A DNA stretch of 64,000 nt from Codonopsis lanceolata (Eukaryota; Streptophyta; Magnoliopsida; Asterales; Campanulaceae): contig CM028381.1 of the NCBI GenBank assembly GCA_013146195.2, positions 61,758,744 to 61,822,743 of the forward strand. Direction: 5' to 3'. Each line of letters begins with the position of its first letter. Within the stretch, counting starts at the first letter, position 1. Below, piece after piece: positions 1 to 12,714 of the stretch. The notes under the pieces were generated by a model. The model was given only the letters and a program-made list of their open reading frames with translations, made no database searches and was not told the DNA's origin. Both the position numbers and the translations under genes were made by a program.

Positions 1-1162
1 CCCAGAGCACCCCGGCCAGCCGTAGATTTTTGGGGTTGCACAATAGTTCTTTCCAATCAAACAGACTCTCCTGGCTAACCCTCTTTTCCCCATCCATCAC
101 AACACCCAACGCAGCCCGGATAACCGCCAAGCGACCAGAATCGCCGGTGGTGAAGCTACCACGGGGAAGTTTGGGAACGTGTATACATGCCTGACTCATA
201 GGCATTATTGGCCAGCCAGTTCGGGATTCAATCAGGACAGCTCTCCTATCCCAGGCCTCAACTTTCCCCGGTACGTCGGACAGAATCCTGAGAAAGCTGG
301 AATTGGACCGGGCATTTACTTGGCCATAAGCATCAACGCTCAGAATGAAGAGACGCCGAAAAATCTTGATTGTAGGCTCTACCCGCAGCAGACGGCACGC
401 CACAATATACGCCATTAAAGCCCTAACTGTATTTAACATCAGGTCACCGGGCATCGGGCAAAATTCTTTGAGGAACAACGGGATGAAGGGATCTAGAGGT
501 AGACGCAGCCCCACTCGGAAGAAATCGGCAAAGAACAACAATTTCCCGTCTTGCTCGCGGGGATACTCGCCGTCCACCAACACAGCCTTCTGCACTCGAT
601 AATCCTCAGCCTCTATCCCCATTGAGGTGAACTAGGCGGTTAGCTTGACCGGGGTATCTAACGATGCCCAGTGGGCCGCGTACAACGTTTCGTCGGCGTC
701 TGATATCCAGGCAGGTGCAGGGGTAGAAGTGGTAGCCTCGTTTCCCGTATGGGCAGTCCGCCGTCTTCTCCTCGCAATCGGGATATTATCGGAATCCTCT
801 TCAGCCGAGTTGCAGGCCTCGTTGACAGCCAAAGTCTCCCAAGCACCGGGTACCACGTCGTCACCGGCCCTCTCTTCAAGCATGGGTTCCTCCCGCTCAG
901 GCAACTGTGCGTGGCCTTGCCTGTCGGTGGCCGAGCGGCCTTGCTCCACCTCCCCCTTAGACAAACTATGACCACGGGAGGAATCAGGCAGGGTAATCAC
1001 GGGCACATGGGCTCGAGCGGCAACAACCTCGCCGGCCACAGATTCATCTCCCTCCTCAAATACGACGTCAAGGGACGGGGACTTTTCACTGCTCATCGGA
1101 TTGTTCTGTCCGCCATAGCTAAACTCCTCCCGATCGTTTTCTGAAAACTCTCCGTCAGACAT
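1..1162 (-). pseudogene. Antisense ORF of Tat-type element T2, 5' exon, broken by one stop
   Basis: The minus strand is open from an ATG at 1162 down to base 1 except for one TAG at 632-634. The first 176 codons are acidic and Ser/Glu-rich, with a basic RRRRR patch near residue 133. After the stop, the same frame carries a hydrophobic conserved stretch with the core LRLPLDPF near 510-490. The same core occurs in the antisense ORF of T1 (38173-39585), followed in both by a similar Arg-Ala-Leu then aromatic-rich segment. The gene runs opposite to the LTR at 1999-2697, the arrangement known for antisense ORFs of Grande/Retand-type Tat elements, whose function is unknown. The 3' part lies outside the window. 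The stop may be real or a consensus error. Confidence 0.7.
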
Positions 1163-1980
1163 CTACAGAGATTGAGGAAAAGCAATGGTCAGATCCTGCC
1201 CGCAAAATAGAATAATGTCTAAAGGGGAAAGAAAAGCCCTAAGTCTAGGTAAATCAAAGGGCCATGCCCGCCTAGCAGGCAGGACAGTGGGTGATTCTCC
1301 TCGATCTCAACCTAGGGTCTCTCCTAATCCTATCATGTCTACCCAGAAAATCTACAAAATGGAGAAACAAAGAGAAATTTTGCCCAGAAATGCAAAAACT
1401 GAAGAAACAAACAAACACAAAACGGAAGATAAAAGTGAGGAAACTTACTGTTTAAAGCTCTGGAAAAGGTTACTCCTGGAAATCACAATCTGGGCAGAGG
1501 AACGACGGCAATGGCGCCGGTGACTGAGCAATTCAGGGAGTAGGCGGCAAGAGTCGGCAATGCTTCTCTCTCTAGAAATCTCAAAGAACCGTAAAAGTTC
1601 AAATGGACGAAAACTTCGGGCTTAAATAGACGAAAACTCTAGAATTTTTGGGGAACCGAGCTAGAAGTTGAAAGGACAGCACGCTGCCGTCAGCCCACAC
1701 ACGCACATTAAATGTGCCGCCCCGAAAATCACGCCCCCATCCTTTCGGTTACCTCTCTGACGGCTCACGCGCTCTGCCCCCACTCATCTTGGGATTCCCT
1801 CAGCAAGAGGCTTCTTGGACACGCCCCATCTGGCTGCCCAGTGAAGTTCTAGAACGATCCACCACAACGCTTAGCCTAATCATTACTCTGCATAAATTTT
1901 CACAAGTGTTTGTGCCCGAACTACGAGCAACCTCATAACATCCTGTACGTTCCCTGCTCCGAGCATGAATACTCGCCCAG
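1163..1980. other. Untranslated region between antisense ORF and 3' LTR of T2
   Basis: No convincing coding region. By position this is the promoter or leader of the T2 antisense ORF on the minus strand and 3' untranslated sequence on the plus strand. Short open frames here have no recognisable motifs. Confidence 0.5.
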
Positions 1981-1998
1981 CAGAAAGCTAGGGGCCAC
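1981..1998 (+). promoter_or_regulatory. Polypurine tract of T2
   Basis: A purine-rich run ending GGGGCCAC lies directly before the TG start of the LTR. T1 has a comparable tract ending GAGGGCCAC just before its own 3' LTR, which supports both calls. It would prime plus-strand DNA synthesis. Confidence 0.6.
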
Positions 1999-2697
1999 TG
2001 ATATACCCGGCCCAAACCCGGTCACGAGCAAAGCACGAGCTATCCTCACGTGCAGGTCACGAGCACAATCCTTCCAGGGGCCACGGGACTAGCGAGCAAA
2101 ATGATGGCAACACCTAGTAGCGAGCAGCATAGTTCCCGTCTAAACTTGGCCGGGCATAAGCCTCGCCTGTCCGACCAGGGGCCATGCCCGGGACCTATGT
2201 CCGCTTTAATCCATCATCTATTACACAGGCGAGCAGGGCCTTGCCCGCTCAGACCAATACCGAGCAGAAAACACCAGTAGCTTGCCTGCCAAGACAATGT
2301 TAAAGGTTACCATATGTGGGCAGGACACTTGCCTTATCTGTTCCTGATATCTCGCGGCCAACCGCGTGTCACGCCTAAAATCTAGGGATTCCCTCCTTGT
2401 TGAACAAGATAACTAAGGAAACCGAATCCTGGTCGGATTCAACCACAAAAGGGCCTATAAATACTCCTCCACAAGCCATAACAAGGTACACGCACACATA
2501 CATTCACCCTCTTCCTTGAGCTTTGGTATTCTGTCTTGCACTCAATACTTATAACTCTCACGCCGGAGGGGTTTCGCGAGTCCCTGCCTTGCACTTCCAC
2601 TCAGATTTTCTCTGTTCTCAGCCAGATTCAAGGAAGCAGATTAAAGCCCAGATATCCTACCCAACTCGAGGACGGCCCAAGCTGAGATTTTGCCACA
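1999..2697 (+). mobile_element. 3' LTR of Tat-type gypsy element T2
   Basis: About 699 bp, starting TGATATACCC after the polypurine tract and ending GCCACA. It contains a TATA box (TATAAATA, 2456-2463) and downstream the motif ACGCCGGAGGG (about 2561), which also occurs in the T1 LTRs, so the two belong to related families. The 5' LTR lies outside the window, so no target duplication can be tested; the right flank begins TAAGTAAG. Confidence 0.65.
2456..2463 (+). promoter_or_regulatory. TATA box in T2 LTR
   Basis: TATAAATA in the LTR, at the position expected for the retrotransposon promoter, followed by a CA-rich likely transcript start. Confidence 0.55.
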
Positions 2698-3167
2698 TAA
2701 GTAAGTATCGATATATTAAGCAAATTTGTAGCATGTTTAGTTATTACCCATAAATAAAATAAGAGAAATGAGCTAAGAAAATGTGTGATAATGTCAAGAA
2801 TATGAAAAAAATGAAGAACCATTTGATGAATCTATGCGTTTTGTTAGAAAAAAAAAACTAAAATCTACAGTTTACTTCTTTGAATTTTTAGACTACTACA
2901 AGAAGCCTTAAAAACTATCATACTGGTCCCAAACTTATAGATATTACAAATAAAACCAATTGTAGTAATCACAAATAACTGGGTTCAAATATTTTACTTC
3001 TCTCCATAACTGCGTTCCGAACCTCAAACCTATTTTGCTCTTAATTAGCTTCCTCCTCTTCATAGGACTCGATGTAGTTATATATGAGAATCTCTCTATT
3101 CCCCTCCCTTGGCTATTGAATTTTTTGTTTCTTCTATCGCAACTCTCATTTTATTGGAAGATACTGC
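2698..3167. other. AT-rich spacer between T2 and X1
   Basis: No gene seen. A segment near 2885-2960 resembles the dispersed motif found several times around 50630-51530 (ACTAC..CAAG..GCCTTAAAA.ACTATCAT..TGGTCC), so this spacer carries an old intergenic repeat. Confidence 0.4.
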
Positions 3168-3889
3168 TGTAGACACCCCAATTTCGTACCCCTGGTATGT
3201 GACATGACATAAAATATCAAGACCTGTTAAAACATTAACAAATGTCAAGTTACAGGGTCAAAAGTGCAAAAGGACAAAGCAGGATGCGCAAAAGGACGAA
3301 TTGCAGGGACCAAAGTGCTCAAAAATGGCCAAGTTTGGAAATGGGCATGGCTACCATCCAAATTGGGCATGGCGCCCAAATTTGGGGTGCATGGGGCCCA
3401 AATCCCTTTTCTTCTGTGCACAATACACTCTCATTTGCCGTAAAATGCAATATTTTCAGCATAGTGTACAATCAGTTGGAGCATGAAGAAGGAAATTTAT
3501 TTCCTTCCGTGTCCTCACTTAGGCCTATAAATACAGAGGCCCGGCTTCTCATTTCAGCCCATTTTCTTTCGACAAGCTTCTCTGCGTTCTCGTTACGCTG
3601 GAGAAATAGAGAGCGACGTGAGATAGTGAGCGATCACCTCAAAAAGCCTCGAAACCTTGCCAAACCTCCGCCAAACACAAAACCAACCGGTAGGAGTGAG
3701 CCTTAGCCCCCCAGCTAGGTATCCACCCTTTTTCCCCGGTCCAAAAATCGTGGAAAGAGTAGTTGCTCTGCTCGATTTAAAAGGCCAAATCAGCCAGAAA
3801 TAAGCTGTTATTCTGCCCGATTTCAGCCTACCTCAAGCCAACAAACAACCAAACACAAACAGTTACTCTGCCCAAATCCCTAGGCCAAA
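3168..3889 (+). mobile_element. 5' LTR fragment of X1
   Basis: Matches 27720-28450 closely, including the TATA region (TATAAATA at 3526-3533). It stops within CCTAGGCCAAA where the copia LTR starts; the uninterrupted sequence in the 3' LTR continues GTAACTTT. About 0.7 kb remains of an LTR that is over 1 kb. Confidence 0.7.
3526..3533 (+). promoter_or_regulatory. TATA box of X1 5' LTR
   Basis: TATAAATA, with a matching copy at 28081-28088 in the 3' LTR. Confidence 0.5.
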
Positions 3890-4942
3890 TGTAAGTCCAG
3901 ATGGCAACAGTTAAGGCTAGAGGGGGGGGTGAATAGCCTTTAAAAACTTTGAGGATTAATTTGTAAATCTTAAAAGATTGGCAGCGGAAAACTTGATCTT
4001 GTCAGTCAACTGAAGAATTGGTCGGTTATCGACACTTTGAAATTCCTTAAGTCGAAGAAAGTTGGTCACCGGTCGACACAACAGCTTTTCAAAAGAAATT
4101 GCTTTTAATGTTTGATCACTGAATATAGAAAGGAAACTCGAACACAAGTTAACTGAACAGATAAGCAAACAATTGTTGTTAATCGGCCGACACTTAATCG
4201 CTTGAATAACTTCTTAAGTGTTAAGTCGCTTGCAAGAATATAAGAAATGGCCGACAAATCGCTTGAAGTGGTTCACGATAAACCGCTACGCCCACTACCA
4301 AGTTGGTCAGACTTGGATTTTTGAAGTGCACTAATTTTATTAAAAATCTAATTGATCTCTAATGGATCAGTGTACAACAAAAGACCGGTGTTTGGGAGAA
4401 TGATTGAGGAACAATCAAACTCGTGAGACAAACTGACTGAGTTCTAAATAATTTGAAATGAAATACTCAGTGTTTTGCCTAAACAATAACTAGAGAGAAA
4501 TTTTCAATGAGAAGTATCTAGCTAAAGTTTTTCGTGAAGACAACGCCCGAGAGATTGTGAGTAGAAAGTTTCTTGACTTCAAAAATTGTTAAGATTCTTG
4601 TCTTCACCAATGCTTCCAATGGGTATTTATAGATAGTCTTTGCAAGCAACCCGTTAGGAACACATTTGAATTTGAAAATGTGTTATGGCAGAGGCAAGAT
4701 CTCAAAGGATCTTGTGAGATATTATATGGCAGGACATCTACCAAAAACACAAAGTGAGAAAGAGTTAGTACAAGTGTATGATTAAACAAATAAGGAAAGA
4801 TAAACTCATACTTTAAGTACGTATAGATCACCGAGATAAGTGGTCGACAAAATGATATTCACCGACCAATTATAATCTATTTTCTGGCCGACAATCAAGT
4901 GGAATGTTTTTAAGCAAATCTTTTTAATTTCAAGATTCAACA
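3890..4942 (-). mobile_element. SIRE-like LTR, copy A (3' LTR of the complete unit)
   Basis: 1053 bp, plus-strand ends TGTAAG...TTCAACA. It is nearly collinear with 15062-16118, but differs in clusters at CAG/CTG sites; for example the copy-B motif TCAGTTG reads TCGCTTG here (4198-4204). Confidence 0.85.
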
Positions 4943-4960
4943 ATCTCCTCCTATTTGCTT
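4943..4960 (-). promoter_or_regulatory. Polypurine tract, copia copy A
   Basis: Minus strand reads AAGCAAATAGGAGGAGAT directly before the LTR start. The same tract precedes copy B at 16119-16136. Confidence 0.7.
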
Positions 4961-5205
4961 AAAACCATTCACTTGAAAGCGGAAAGCCAAGAATTTTAAA
5001 GTTCCTGCAAAATTTACGTTAGTACCACAAGCAGATAATATAATGAGAAGTACCGATAACATAAGAACAATGCCCAATGTGAGGTACAAGTAAAACGAGA
5101 GTTTAAAGGAGTTTGTTCATAGTAAAGAGAGAGAGATGAAATGTCCGATAAGCCGATGTGGATCCTTCAGCTTGTTTTGGATCTGCTTCAACCGATGGAC
5201 CAACT

Positions 5206-8200
5206 TCACTTCATTTTCTCTTCAGCTTGTTCTCGCTTGAATTTCTCCTTCGCCATCTTGGATGGGGTTCGCTTGAGCCACTTCGCTTTTCGGTTCTTTT
5301 CGCCTTCACCATTTTTCGCAATGTCGCCTTCAGTGTCACCGGCCGATCGCATCGCCTTTAGTCGATCCCGAGAATCGGTTTTCACCATGTAAGCATCACC
5401 GAGCGCTTCTCCTCCTCGAATGGTTTGAAGCATAGCAGCTTCAAAGATTGAAAGCACGATTGGACCACTCTTGTTGGTAGAGTAAGAGAGTCCTCCCATC
5501 CATATGAGCTTCACGAGGAGCACCAAAGAAGAATGGCACTTGCACCTCGGTGGTGATGATCCGGTGAGGTTCGGAAGCAGAGGCAACTTGTTGAAGTGTA
5601 GCAAGTCGATGTGTCCGACGGTAAATGCCGACTTCATATGCAAATGATGAGTATATAAAAGGTCGAGCTTAGCGATGAGACAGAGAACCTAGAGGCGGCT
5701 CTTGAGCAGTGGTTGAGAGGGTTCGAGGCTCATTTGAGAATAGCCGATGGGTGTGAATATCAAGATCCTCGTGGTCGTGGGGAAAGAAAACATCCATGGG
5801 GTAGGCCGATTTGGGCTTCGGCTCGTGAGGGGTAGGCATGTCTTCAGAAAGACAATTTTGTGCCAAGAGGATGAAGCAAAGCCTTTGAAATAATTTTTCG
5901 TTGTTTTCTAGCTTTCCTACTGGCTAACTGAGAGGGGCTGAGAAGAGACTCGTCCTCAGAAGTAGATTTGGAGGAGTCAGAAGATGAGTCCATGAAGGTT
6001 TGGTCCATAGATTTTTCAGGGGAGAGGGAACCAAAATCTTCTTCTAGGTAAGGTTCAGAGCGAGGCTTGAAGATAGACACCGGGCCGACAAAGAGTGTGG
6101 GATGTGTGAAGAGAGGTCGTAACAAAGGGGAGGCTTGGTTTGGGTGAGAGGGTATGTCACCGTGGAAGAGGAAGAGAAGCAACCAAGATGATAAGGATAG
6201 CAATGAAACCACAGTGCAACCGACACAATGGGAATCGAGGCGTGATGGTATCGCTAAGGGTGGAATGGAAGTAGTGACTGACATGAGAGGGACTGATAGA
6301 GGAATGGCCGAAATTTCGGAGCGTAAGAGGGAGTGGCCGACACTGTGGAACAGTTGAGGCATGGCTGACATAGATTGAGCAAGAGTGGGAGTAACTGACA
6401 CGGGAGAGATGGAAGGCAGGGTGACTGACACAGTTTGAACTGGTTGAGGAACTGACAACGCTGGAGCTGATGGAAGAGTAACTGGAAGAGGAACTGAAGG
6501 TTGAGAAGCTGAGACTGATGTAGGTAAAGTGGGGAGAGCAATGGTTGTAGGAGGAATGGAAGATGAGGCATCAATGGTTGGAGTGAAGGATGGAAGAGAG
6601 ATAGGTTGCAGAGTTGAAGTGGAGATGGCTAAGGGTGCAGCTGAGGTAACAACTGGAATGGTTGTGGCTGACACAACAAATGGAACACAAGGAGTGACAT
6701 ATGAAGAGTAGGTATGGATTCAAGAATCAAAAGGCCGGTTGACTTGACATAGCATCCGGAAAAGCCGTGTCCATGGAAGCTCCTCCCGGCATGGAGGCCA
6801 TCCGTCTGTAGTTCTATATAGGCTTGATTTGCAGATTTATCGCATCCGAACATATTTATTGGCGCTCTCGATCCTAGCTAACTTGGTCCGGGTCTAAGGT
6901 TGTTCCCAATCCGGTTAAGTTCATCATCTTCAGCAAAGCAGTCCGCCAACCTAGAAAGGATCATTTGAGGGCAAAGAAGAGTTCATGGAACTTTGCTATA
7001 ATATGGTCCGCACCAAGTAGACTAATTCATCTTGAACAAATCTATCGCTTGAGAGATAGAATCTGCTCCAGCAGCAGGGAGTGGGTCAAAGTACTTTCCA
7101 TAATTTGCTACTAAGTCTTCTTGACTAAGATTTGGGAGTGACAGGATACAAAGACATAAGGTCTCCTTTTAAATTATGGATCAATGTATTTGATGGTTGA
7201 CGGGGCTTGTCGGCTTTCTTCTCCTCATGGAAAGAGAGGAGAAACCGAACAAAGTATGGTAAATGGTCTATGGAAAGACCCAGCTTTGGAGGAATTGGAA
7301 CAGATTTGCTTGGTAATAGGAATGCCTAGGATGAAAGGTAGGATTCCTAATTGGAGGGAAAAACTTAATGGGAGCAAAGTGTTGGGTGACCTAGGATCGA
7401 AGGGGAGAGATGGGAGCAGATCACCGCAGAGGGAGAGAAAGGGACAAAGGTACCGGATTCACTCAGATTCCTTCTTGTCTCTTTGCAGCAAGATCACCGC
7501 CTGTTAGTCTCCTCCTCCTTGGTTGCCTTCTTTCAAGAATCTCAGCCTCTTGCATATCACCGGCCGACCACGTGCCGACCGACCAACCTGGCCGACCACC
7601 GACCGACCCTCGTGGCCGAACTCGTTGGCCGAACACTTGGTCAGCAACTTCAGCTTGCCGACCATCATCACCGGCCGACCGATGATACAAAGTGAGGGCT
7701 TGGGTCCTTGTCCTTCTAGGTCTCCTCGCTAGATCGAAAGAGCCTCCCGACCAAATCGCTAGAAATACTAGCTCTCCGACATCGAAGAACATACTTCTTG
7801 ATCTTGACTGGTTCAAGATCACCAACATTGATGAATATGTGCTGAAGAGCTGGTATGGATCGAAGGAACTGATTTATGATCAGGTGATGAGTCAGTCTTG
7901 GATTTCCAGTTTCCATGTTGTCTTTGTACTTGGCAATATTCACCTTCACACATTCTACCAGAATGGCTCCCCAATTCATTTCACAATTCTTTTCCACAAT
8001 TCCTTCCATAAGGAACATTTGGGCCTCGAATCTTGTCATGACCCCGCACTTGATTATGAGACATTTATCTATCACTGTGGCTAGGGCATAGTGGAGTGGA
8101 GCAAAGCGATGCTTGTGCCTGTCATATGCAAGCTCCACCGGAACTTCACCCCTCATGGTAATCCAGCCTGCTTGCTGGGTTTCATCAGGAATGGTGTAGG

Positions 8201-8497
8201 TTGTAGAGCCGTCCGCCATGAGGCCGGGAAAGCAAAGTGATGGTCTCGAGTCGAACACAACCGAACACCTCTGATATTACCTATGAGAGAAAAGGGATCG
8301 GCTGGGTTTTCCTCCATTCCCATAAAAAATTCCTCAGTCAGTTGGCAGCTGTAGGTTCGGATGCTGAATGATAGTAGAGGCATTAACCCATTTGCGGTGA
8401 CAAGATGAATCAACTCTAGCCCTAGAGGTTCTTCATTCAGAGAAACGACATCGAGAAGGCATCCAACAGCTGTGTTTAAAGCCATCTCCTGAAACAA
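5206..8497 (-). pseudogene. SIRE-type ORF3 (env-like position), copy A, fragmented
   Basis: Homologous along its length to copy B (16281-19810) but broken into many short frames. The surviving blocks are the N-terminal part (8497-8153), a middle part (8258-7716), the Ser/Thr/Pro-rich region (6674-5844) and a C-terminal helical part (5643-5206). Most differences from copy B fall at CAG or CTG in copy B, which here read CCG, CG or are missing. In SIRE-type elements an ORF in this position has been called envelope-like; envelope function is unproven in plants, and no clear signal peptide or fusion peptide is visible. Confidence 0.75.
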
Positions 8498-9661
8498 TTA
8501 ACAGATAAGTTAAGAACTTTTGAAAGCAAAAGAAAGAAGAAGGATTTGAGAGAAATAGAGAGTACCGAAAGATTTTAGAGTTAAAATAGTGTTTGAAAGC
8601 TTTCGATTGACCAAGTACGCGGCGTTGTATGCTCCGGCGATACCACACTCTATTCAGAATGCTTTACGGGTATCAATGGAGTTTCCAGCCAATATACTTA
8701 GACTTTTAGGGTTTTGAAGAAGAAGAAGGATTTTAGAGAGAGAGAAGGTAAGAGAAAAGTGAGACAGTGAGTGTGTTTTTAAAGGGGATAAGATACGTAC
8801 GGACTCTTATAGTGGGTTTTAAAAGCGAAGATATGGAGTGTAGTGATAAAGTACACAGAATTTTGGTTTTTGTGATAAAAATAGCAATTTATGACAGATA
8901 GTCATTATCACAATGATGAGCCGTTTTTGTGAAAACACGTCATTTCAACCGCCAGAGTTGGTGGGATAGTGGAAAGGTCATTTTGGCTTTTCAAGAAAGT
9001 TTCACGAGTTCCAAGGAAAATAAATGGCGGGAAATAAATGAGGAATTTTAAATAAATTAGAGATTAAGTCTTAGCTGAGATACGATCAGCTTTGACTTAA
9101 GGCTTAGAGACTACCCGACACAAGGATCGTTAATCACTATGTGTTATCGAGAAATATGTCAGCTGGACAATTTGTCAGCTAATAAGTGTCAGCTGTGAAT
9201 GTTTGTCAGCTACTGGCTGACATTTTTATAACAAATCAATCAAGGAATGAAGAGAAGTTTTGTCAGCTTAAAGGTTGTCAGCTGAGAAGCTTTGTTGTAC
9301 AAGAGCTTCATGTGTCAGCTACTGGCTGACAAATATTTCCTTGAGCTACTGGCTGACCATTTGCTTGCTGATATAAATTGTCAGCTTGATGCACAAAAAC
9401 TGAAGTATACCCTGCATAAGTTAGTCAAGCCAAATGCATCTTTCTATGACATTATAAGCATTCCTAATTCTCCTCTTAAAAATTCAAATCAGCTTTTAAA
9501 GCTTTTGTAAAAATGTCAGCTAATTGAAATTCAGTAGGAACATATTCTAACTGAACATTTCCTTTTTCAACATGATCTTTCAAAAAATGATATCTGGATG
9601 TCTATGTGCTTGGTTTTAGAATCCATGACAGGTTTTTAGAACCGATATAGCGTAAGTATTA
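8498..9661 (-). other. Spacer between copia pol and ORF3, rich in GTCAGC motifs
   Basis: No convincing ORF. Between about 9150 and 9520 the hexamer GTCAGC occurs at least nine times, twice forming the hairpin GTCAGC-TACTG-GCTGAC (about 9206 and 9313). The segment 8498-9262 is repeated at 19811-21787 (apart from the solo LTR insertion). By position it could hold the polypurine or leader signals of ORF3 expression; that is inference. Confidence 0.5.
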
Positions 9662-12658
9662 TCACAATAAATAGGACAGTTCCCATAGGCATTTCATAAT
9701 CCAATAATCGCTGCTTTCATCCAAAGAATTGAGAACAACAATTTTCCAAAGAAGCAATATATTCAGCTTCAGTTGTTGAAGTGGAAACTGAAGCTTGCTT
9801 TTTACATGCCCATGAAACCAGTCTGTTTCCAAGGAACTGACATGTTCCACTGGTGCTTTTTCTATTAACTCTGCAGGCTGCAAGGTCAGCATCTGAATAT
9901 CCAGTTAGATTAAATGAAGAGTCTCTCGATACCAAATGCCAAACTTTTCAAGATCAATCAAATATCTAATGATTCTTTTGCCGCAATCATATGAGATTCC
10001 TTAGGATTAGCTTGAAAACGAGCACATATACATACAACAAACATGATATCGTCCGCTAGTCGTTAAATAAAGAAGAGATCCAACTATACCTCTGCACTCG
10101 CTTGTATTAACCGGCTTACCCTTTTCATCGTGACTAGATGACATTCAACTCCCATTGAGTGTTTGCCGAATTGGCTTCTTGAAGATTATACTTCTTGATC
10201 GCTCTCTAGTGTATTTAGATTGATGGATAAAAATTCCTTCCTCGCTTGCTTGATTTGCAAACCTAAGAAGTATGTTAGTTCTCCCATCATACTCATCTCA
10301 AACTTTCCTTTCATAAGATGCTCAAATCTCTTGCACAAAATTTCATTAGTAGATCCAAAAATAATATCATCAACATAAATTTGAACTAGTAAAATATTAC
10401 CTTTGTGCTTCAAAGAGAAAAGAGTAGTGTCGATTTTACCTCTTTGAAATCCTTTTTCCATAAGGAATTTGGATAGGGTTTCGCACCATGCTCTTGGTGC
10501 TTGCTTAAGACCATAAAGAGCCTTTCTTAACTTGTATACATGGTCCTTCTTTTGAGGTCAAAGAAACCAGAGGTTGTTCAACAAATACTTGTTCTTGAAG
10601 GTCTCCATTCAAGAATGCACTTTTACATCCATTTGGTATACCTTGAAGTCCTTGAAGGTTGCATAGGCAAGAAATAATCTGATGGCTTCAAGTCTTGCTA
10701 CAGAGCAAAAGTTTGGATCATAGTCAATGCCCTCCTCCCTGCCTATATCCTTGGGCTACCTAACCTTGCTTTATTTCTTGTAACATTTCCATCTTCATCC
10801 AACTTGTTTCTGAACACCCATTTTGTTCCAATGACTTGTTGATCTGTGGGTCTAGGCACAAGTTCCCAAACTTTACATCTTTCAAACTGATTCAGCTCTT
10901 CTTGCATAGCCTCAATCCACTGGGGATCTTCCAAGGCTTCATCAATCTTTTTGGGTTCAATGGAAGAGACAAAGGCATGAGAATCAAGAGTTTCATTTCT
11001 CGAGCTACTCGGTTCTTAGACCAAAGAAAGGGTCTCCTATGATATTTGAAACCGGGTGGTGTCTAGCTTCCCTAATTTCCTTAGGAAGATCAGAGGCTCG
11101 CTTGTAAAGGTAGAGATGGGTGAGTGTCGCTTGACCGAATGGCTTCAGACTAAGTGTGTCATCTGACTGATCTATTGTAATAGGATGAGGATTGTCAGCT
11201 GGCTGAAGGGTGTCACTCTGTTTAGGTTCATTCTGAAGGTTTAGAGTTTCTGTAGTAGGAGTTGAAGATGGAGGATTATTTTGAATTGAACCTGCATCGC
11301 TTTCTGCCTCAAATATTTCAAAATTGTTAGTAACATCAGGAGTTTCACAAGACTCAATTAAACTTGATTCATCAAAATTAACATGCATAGATTCAACAAT
11401 TACTTGAGTTTTTCTATTATAAACTCTATAAGCTTTACTATGCTTGGCATAACCAACAAAAATACCTTCATCAGCTTTTTCATCAAATTTACCTCTGTAA
11501 TCTCCACCATTGTAATGAATGAAGCATTTGCACCCGAAGATTTTAAAGAAAGCAATGTTAGGTGTTCTACCTCTCCATATTTCATAAGGAGTCTTACCAT
11601 GAAATTTGTTTATGAGAGATCTATTCTGAGTAAAACATGTTGTGTTGACAGCTTCTGCCCAAAAATATTTTGGCAAATTTGTTTCAGCTATCATTGTTTT
11701 ACCTCGCTTCAATCGTAGTCCTGTTCTTCCTTTCAGCCTATACCATTTTGCCGAGGTGTTCTAATCGCCGAAAAGTTATGATCAATTCCATGATCATCAC
11801 AAGATGTGTCCATCCCAAGATTTTTGAATTTCGTACCATTGTCGATCTAACACTTATAATCTCACATTCCTTTTGAGTTTGAAGAATTCTGAATAGGGAA
11901 GTGAGAATGCTGTAAGTTTCATCTTTGGATTGCATCATCTCAACCCAAGTATATCTGGAGTAGTCATCCACAACAACTAATGTATACTTGTTTCCTCCTA
12001 AGCTTGCAGTAGTTACAGGGCCAAATAAATCCATGTGTAGGAGCTCAAGAGTTCTTTTGGTAGAAAGACATGGTTTTGGTTTAAAAGAGGTTTTTGTTAT
12101 TTTTCCCAAAATACAGGCATCACATTTTTTGTCGGCTTGGACAATTTATGGAAGGCAAACCTTTACCAAATCTCCTTTTGAAAGTTTTGAAAGATACTTA
12201 AAGTTTAAATGTGAAAGTCTTTTGTGCCAAAGCCATGAATTTTTGGAAATATTATTTGCTACTGCACAAATTTGAGTATCGCTATTTAAGGAAAGTAAAT
12301 CTATAGCAAAAACATTTCTTTTTCTAGTACCAAGAAGCAAAATTTCATTGGTGAGGCTATTTTTGATGAAACAATGTGTGGAGGAGAATGAGCAATTTCA
12401 TACCTTTATCACGCGTAATTGTGAGATACTTAGAAGATTGTGTTTCAGACCTTGTACCAAAGAGACATTTTCAATTATTATAGATCCTCTGATAATGGAT
12501 CCATAGCCGATAGTTTTTCCTTTTGAATTGTCCCCAAAGATTACAGAAGGTCCTTTTGCTGCAATAATGTTAGTAAGGAGTTCACCGATCCACCATGTGT
12601 CCGAGCATCCATCGCCTAATATCCATATGTCGCTTGAATGATCATCACCATTAAGCAT
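9662..12658 (-). pseudogene. Copia pol: protease, integrase, reverse transcriptase, RNase H
   Basis: Reading 12658 to 9662, the blocks are: protease-like (12658-12398, FGDNSKGKTIGYG then GLKHNLLSISQL, with the usual DSG active site garbled to GDG); integrase zinc segment (12340-12146, WHKRLSHLNFKYL); integrase core (12109-11738, MDLFGP, VVDDYSRYTW) and C-terminal part (11712-11005, KTPYEIWRGRTPN, IFGCKCF); RT (10934-10743, KWVFRNKLDEDGNV; 10461-10186, IYVDDIIFGSTN); RNase H (9935-9662, GYSDADLAAC, KKQASVSTSTTEAEYIA). All blocks are present and in family order, but in several frames. Many breaks lie at sites where CAG or CTG would be expected. As read it cannot make a single polyprotein. Confidence 0.85.
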
Positions 12659-12714
12659 ACCCGAAATATGAATATTTAAATCATGGTACCCTTTATACTT
12701 TTGGGTCCAAAGGG

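Noticed and set aside
5844..6674. Independent mucin-like gene
   Set aside because: It is the Ser/Thr/Pro-rich middle of copia ORF3, as copy B (16281-19810) shows.
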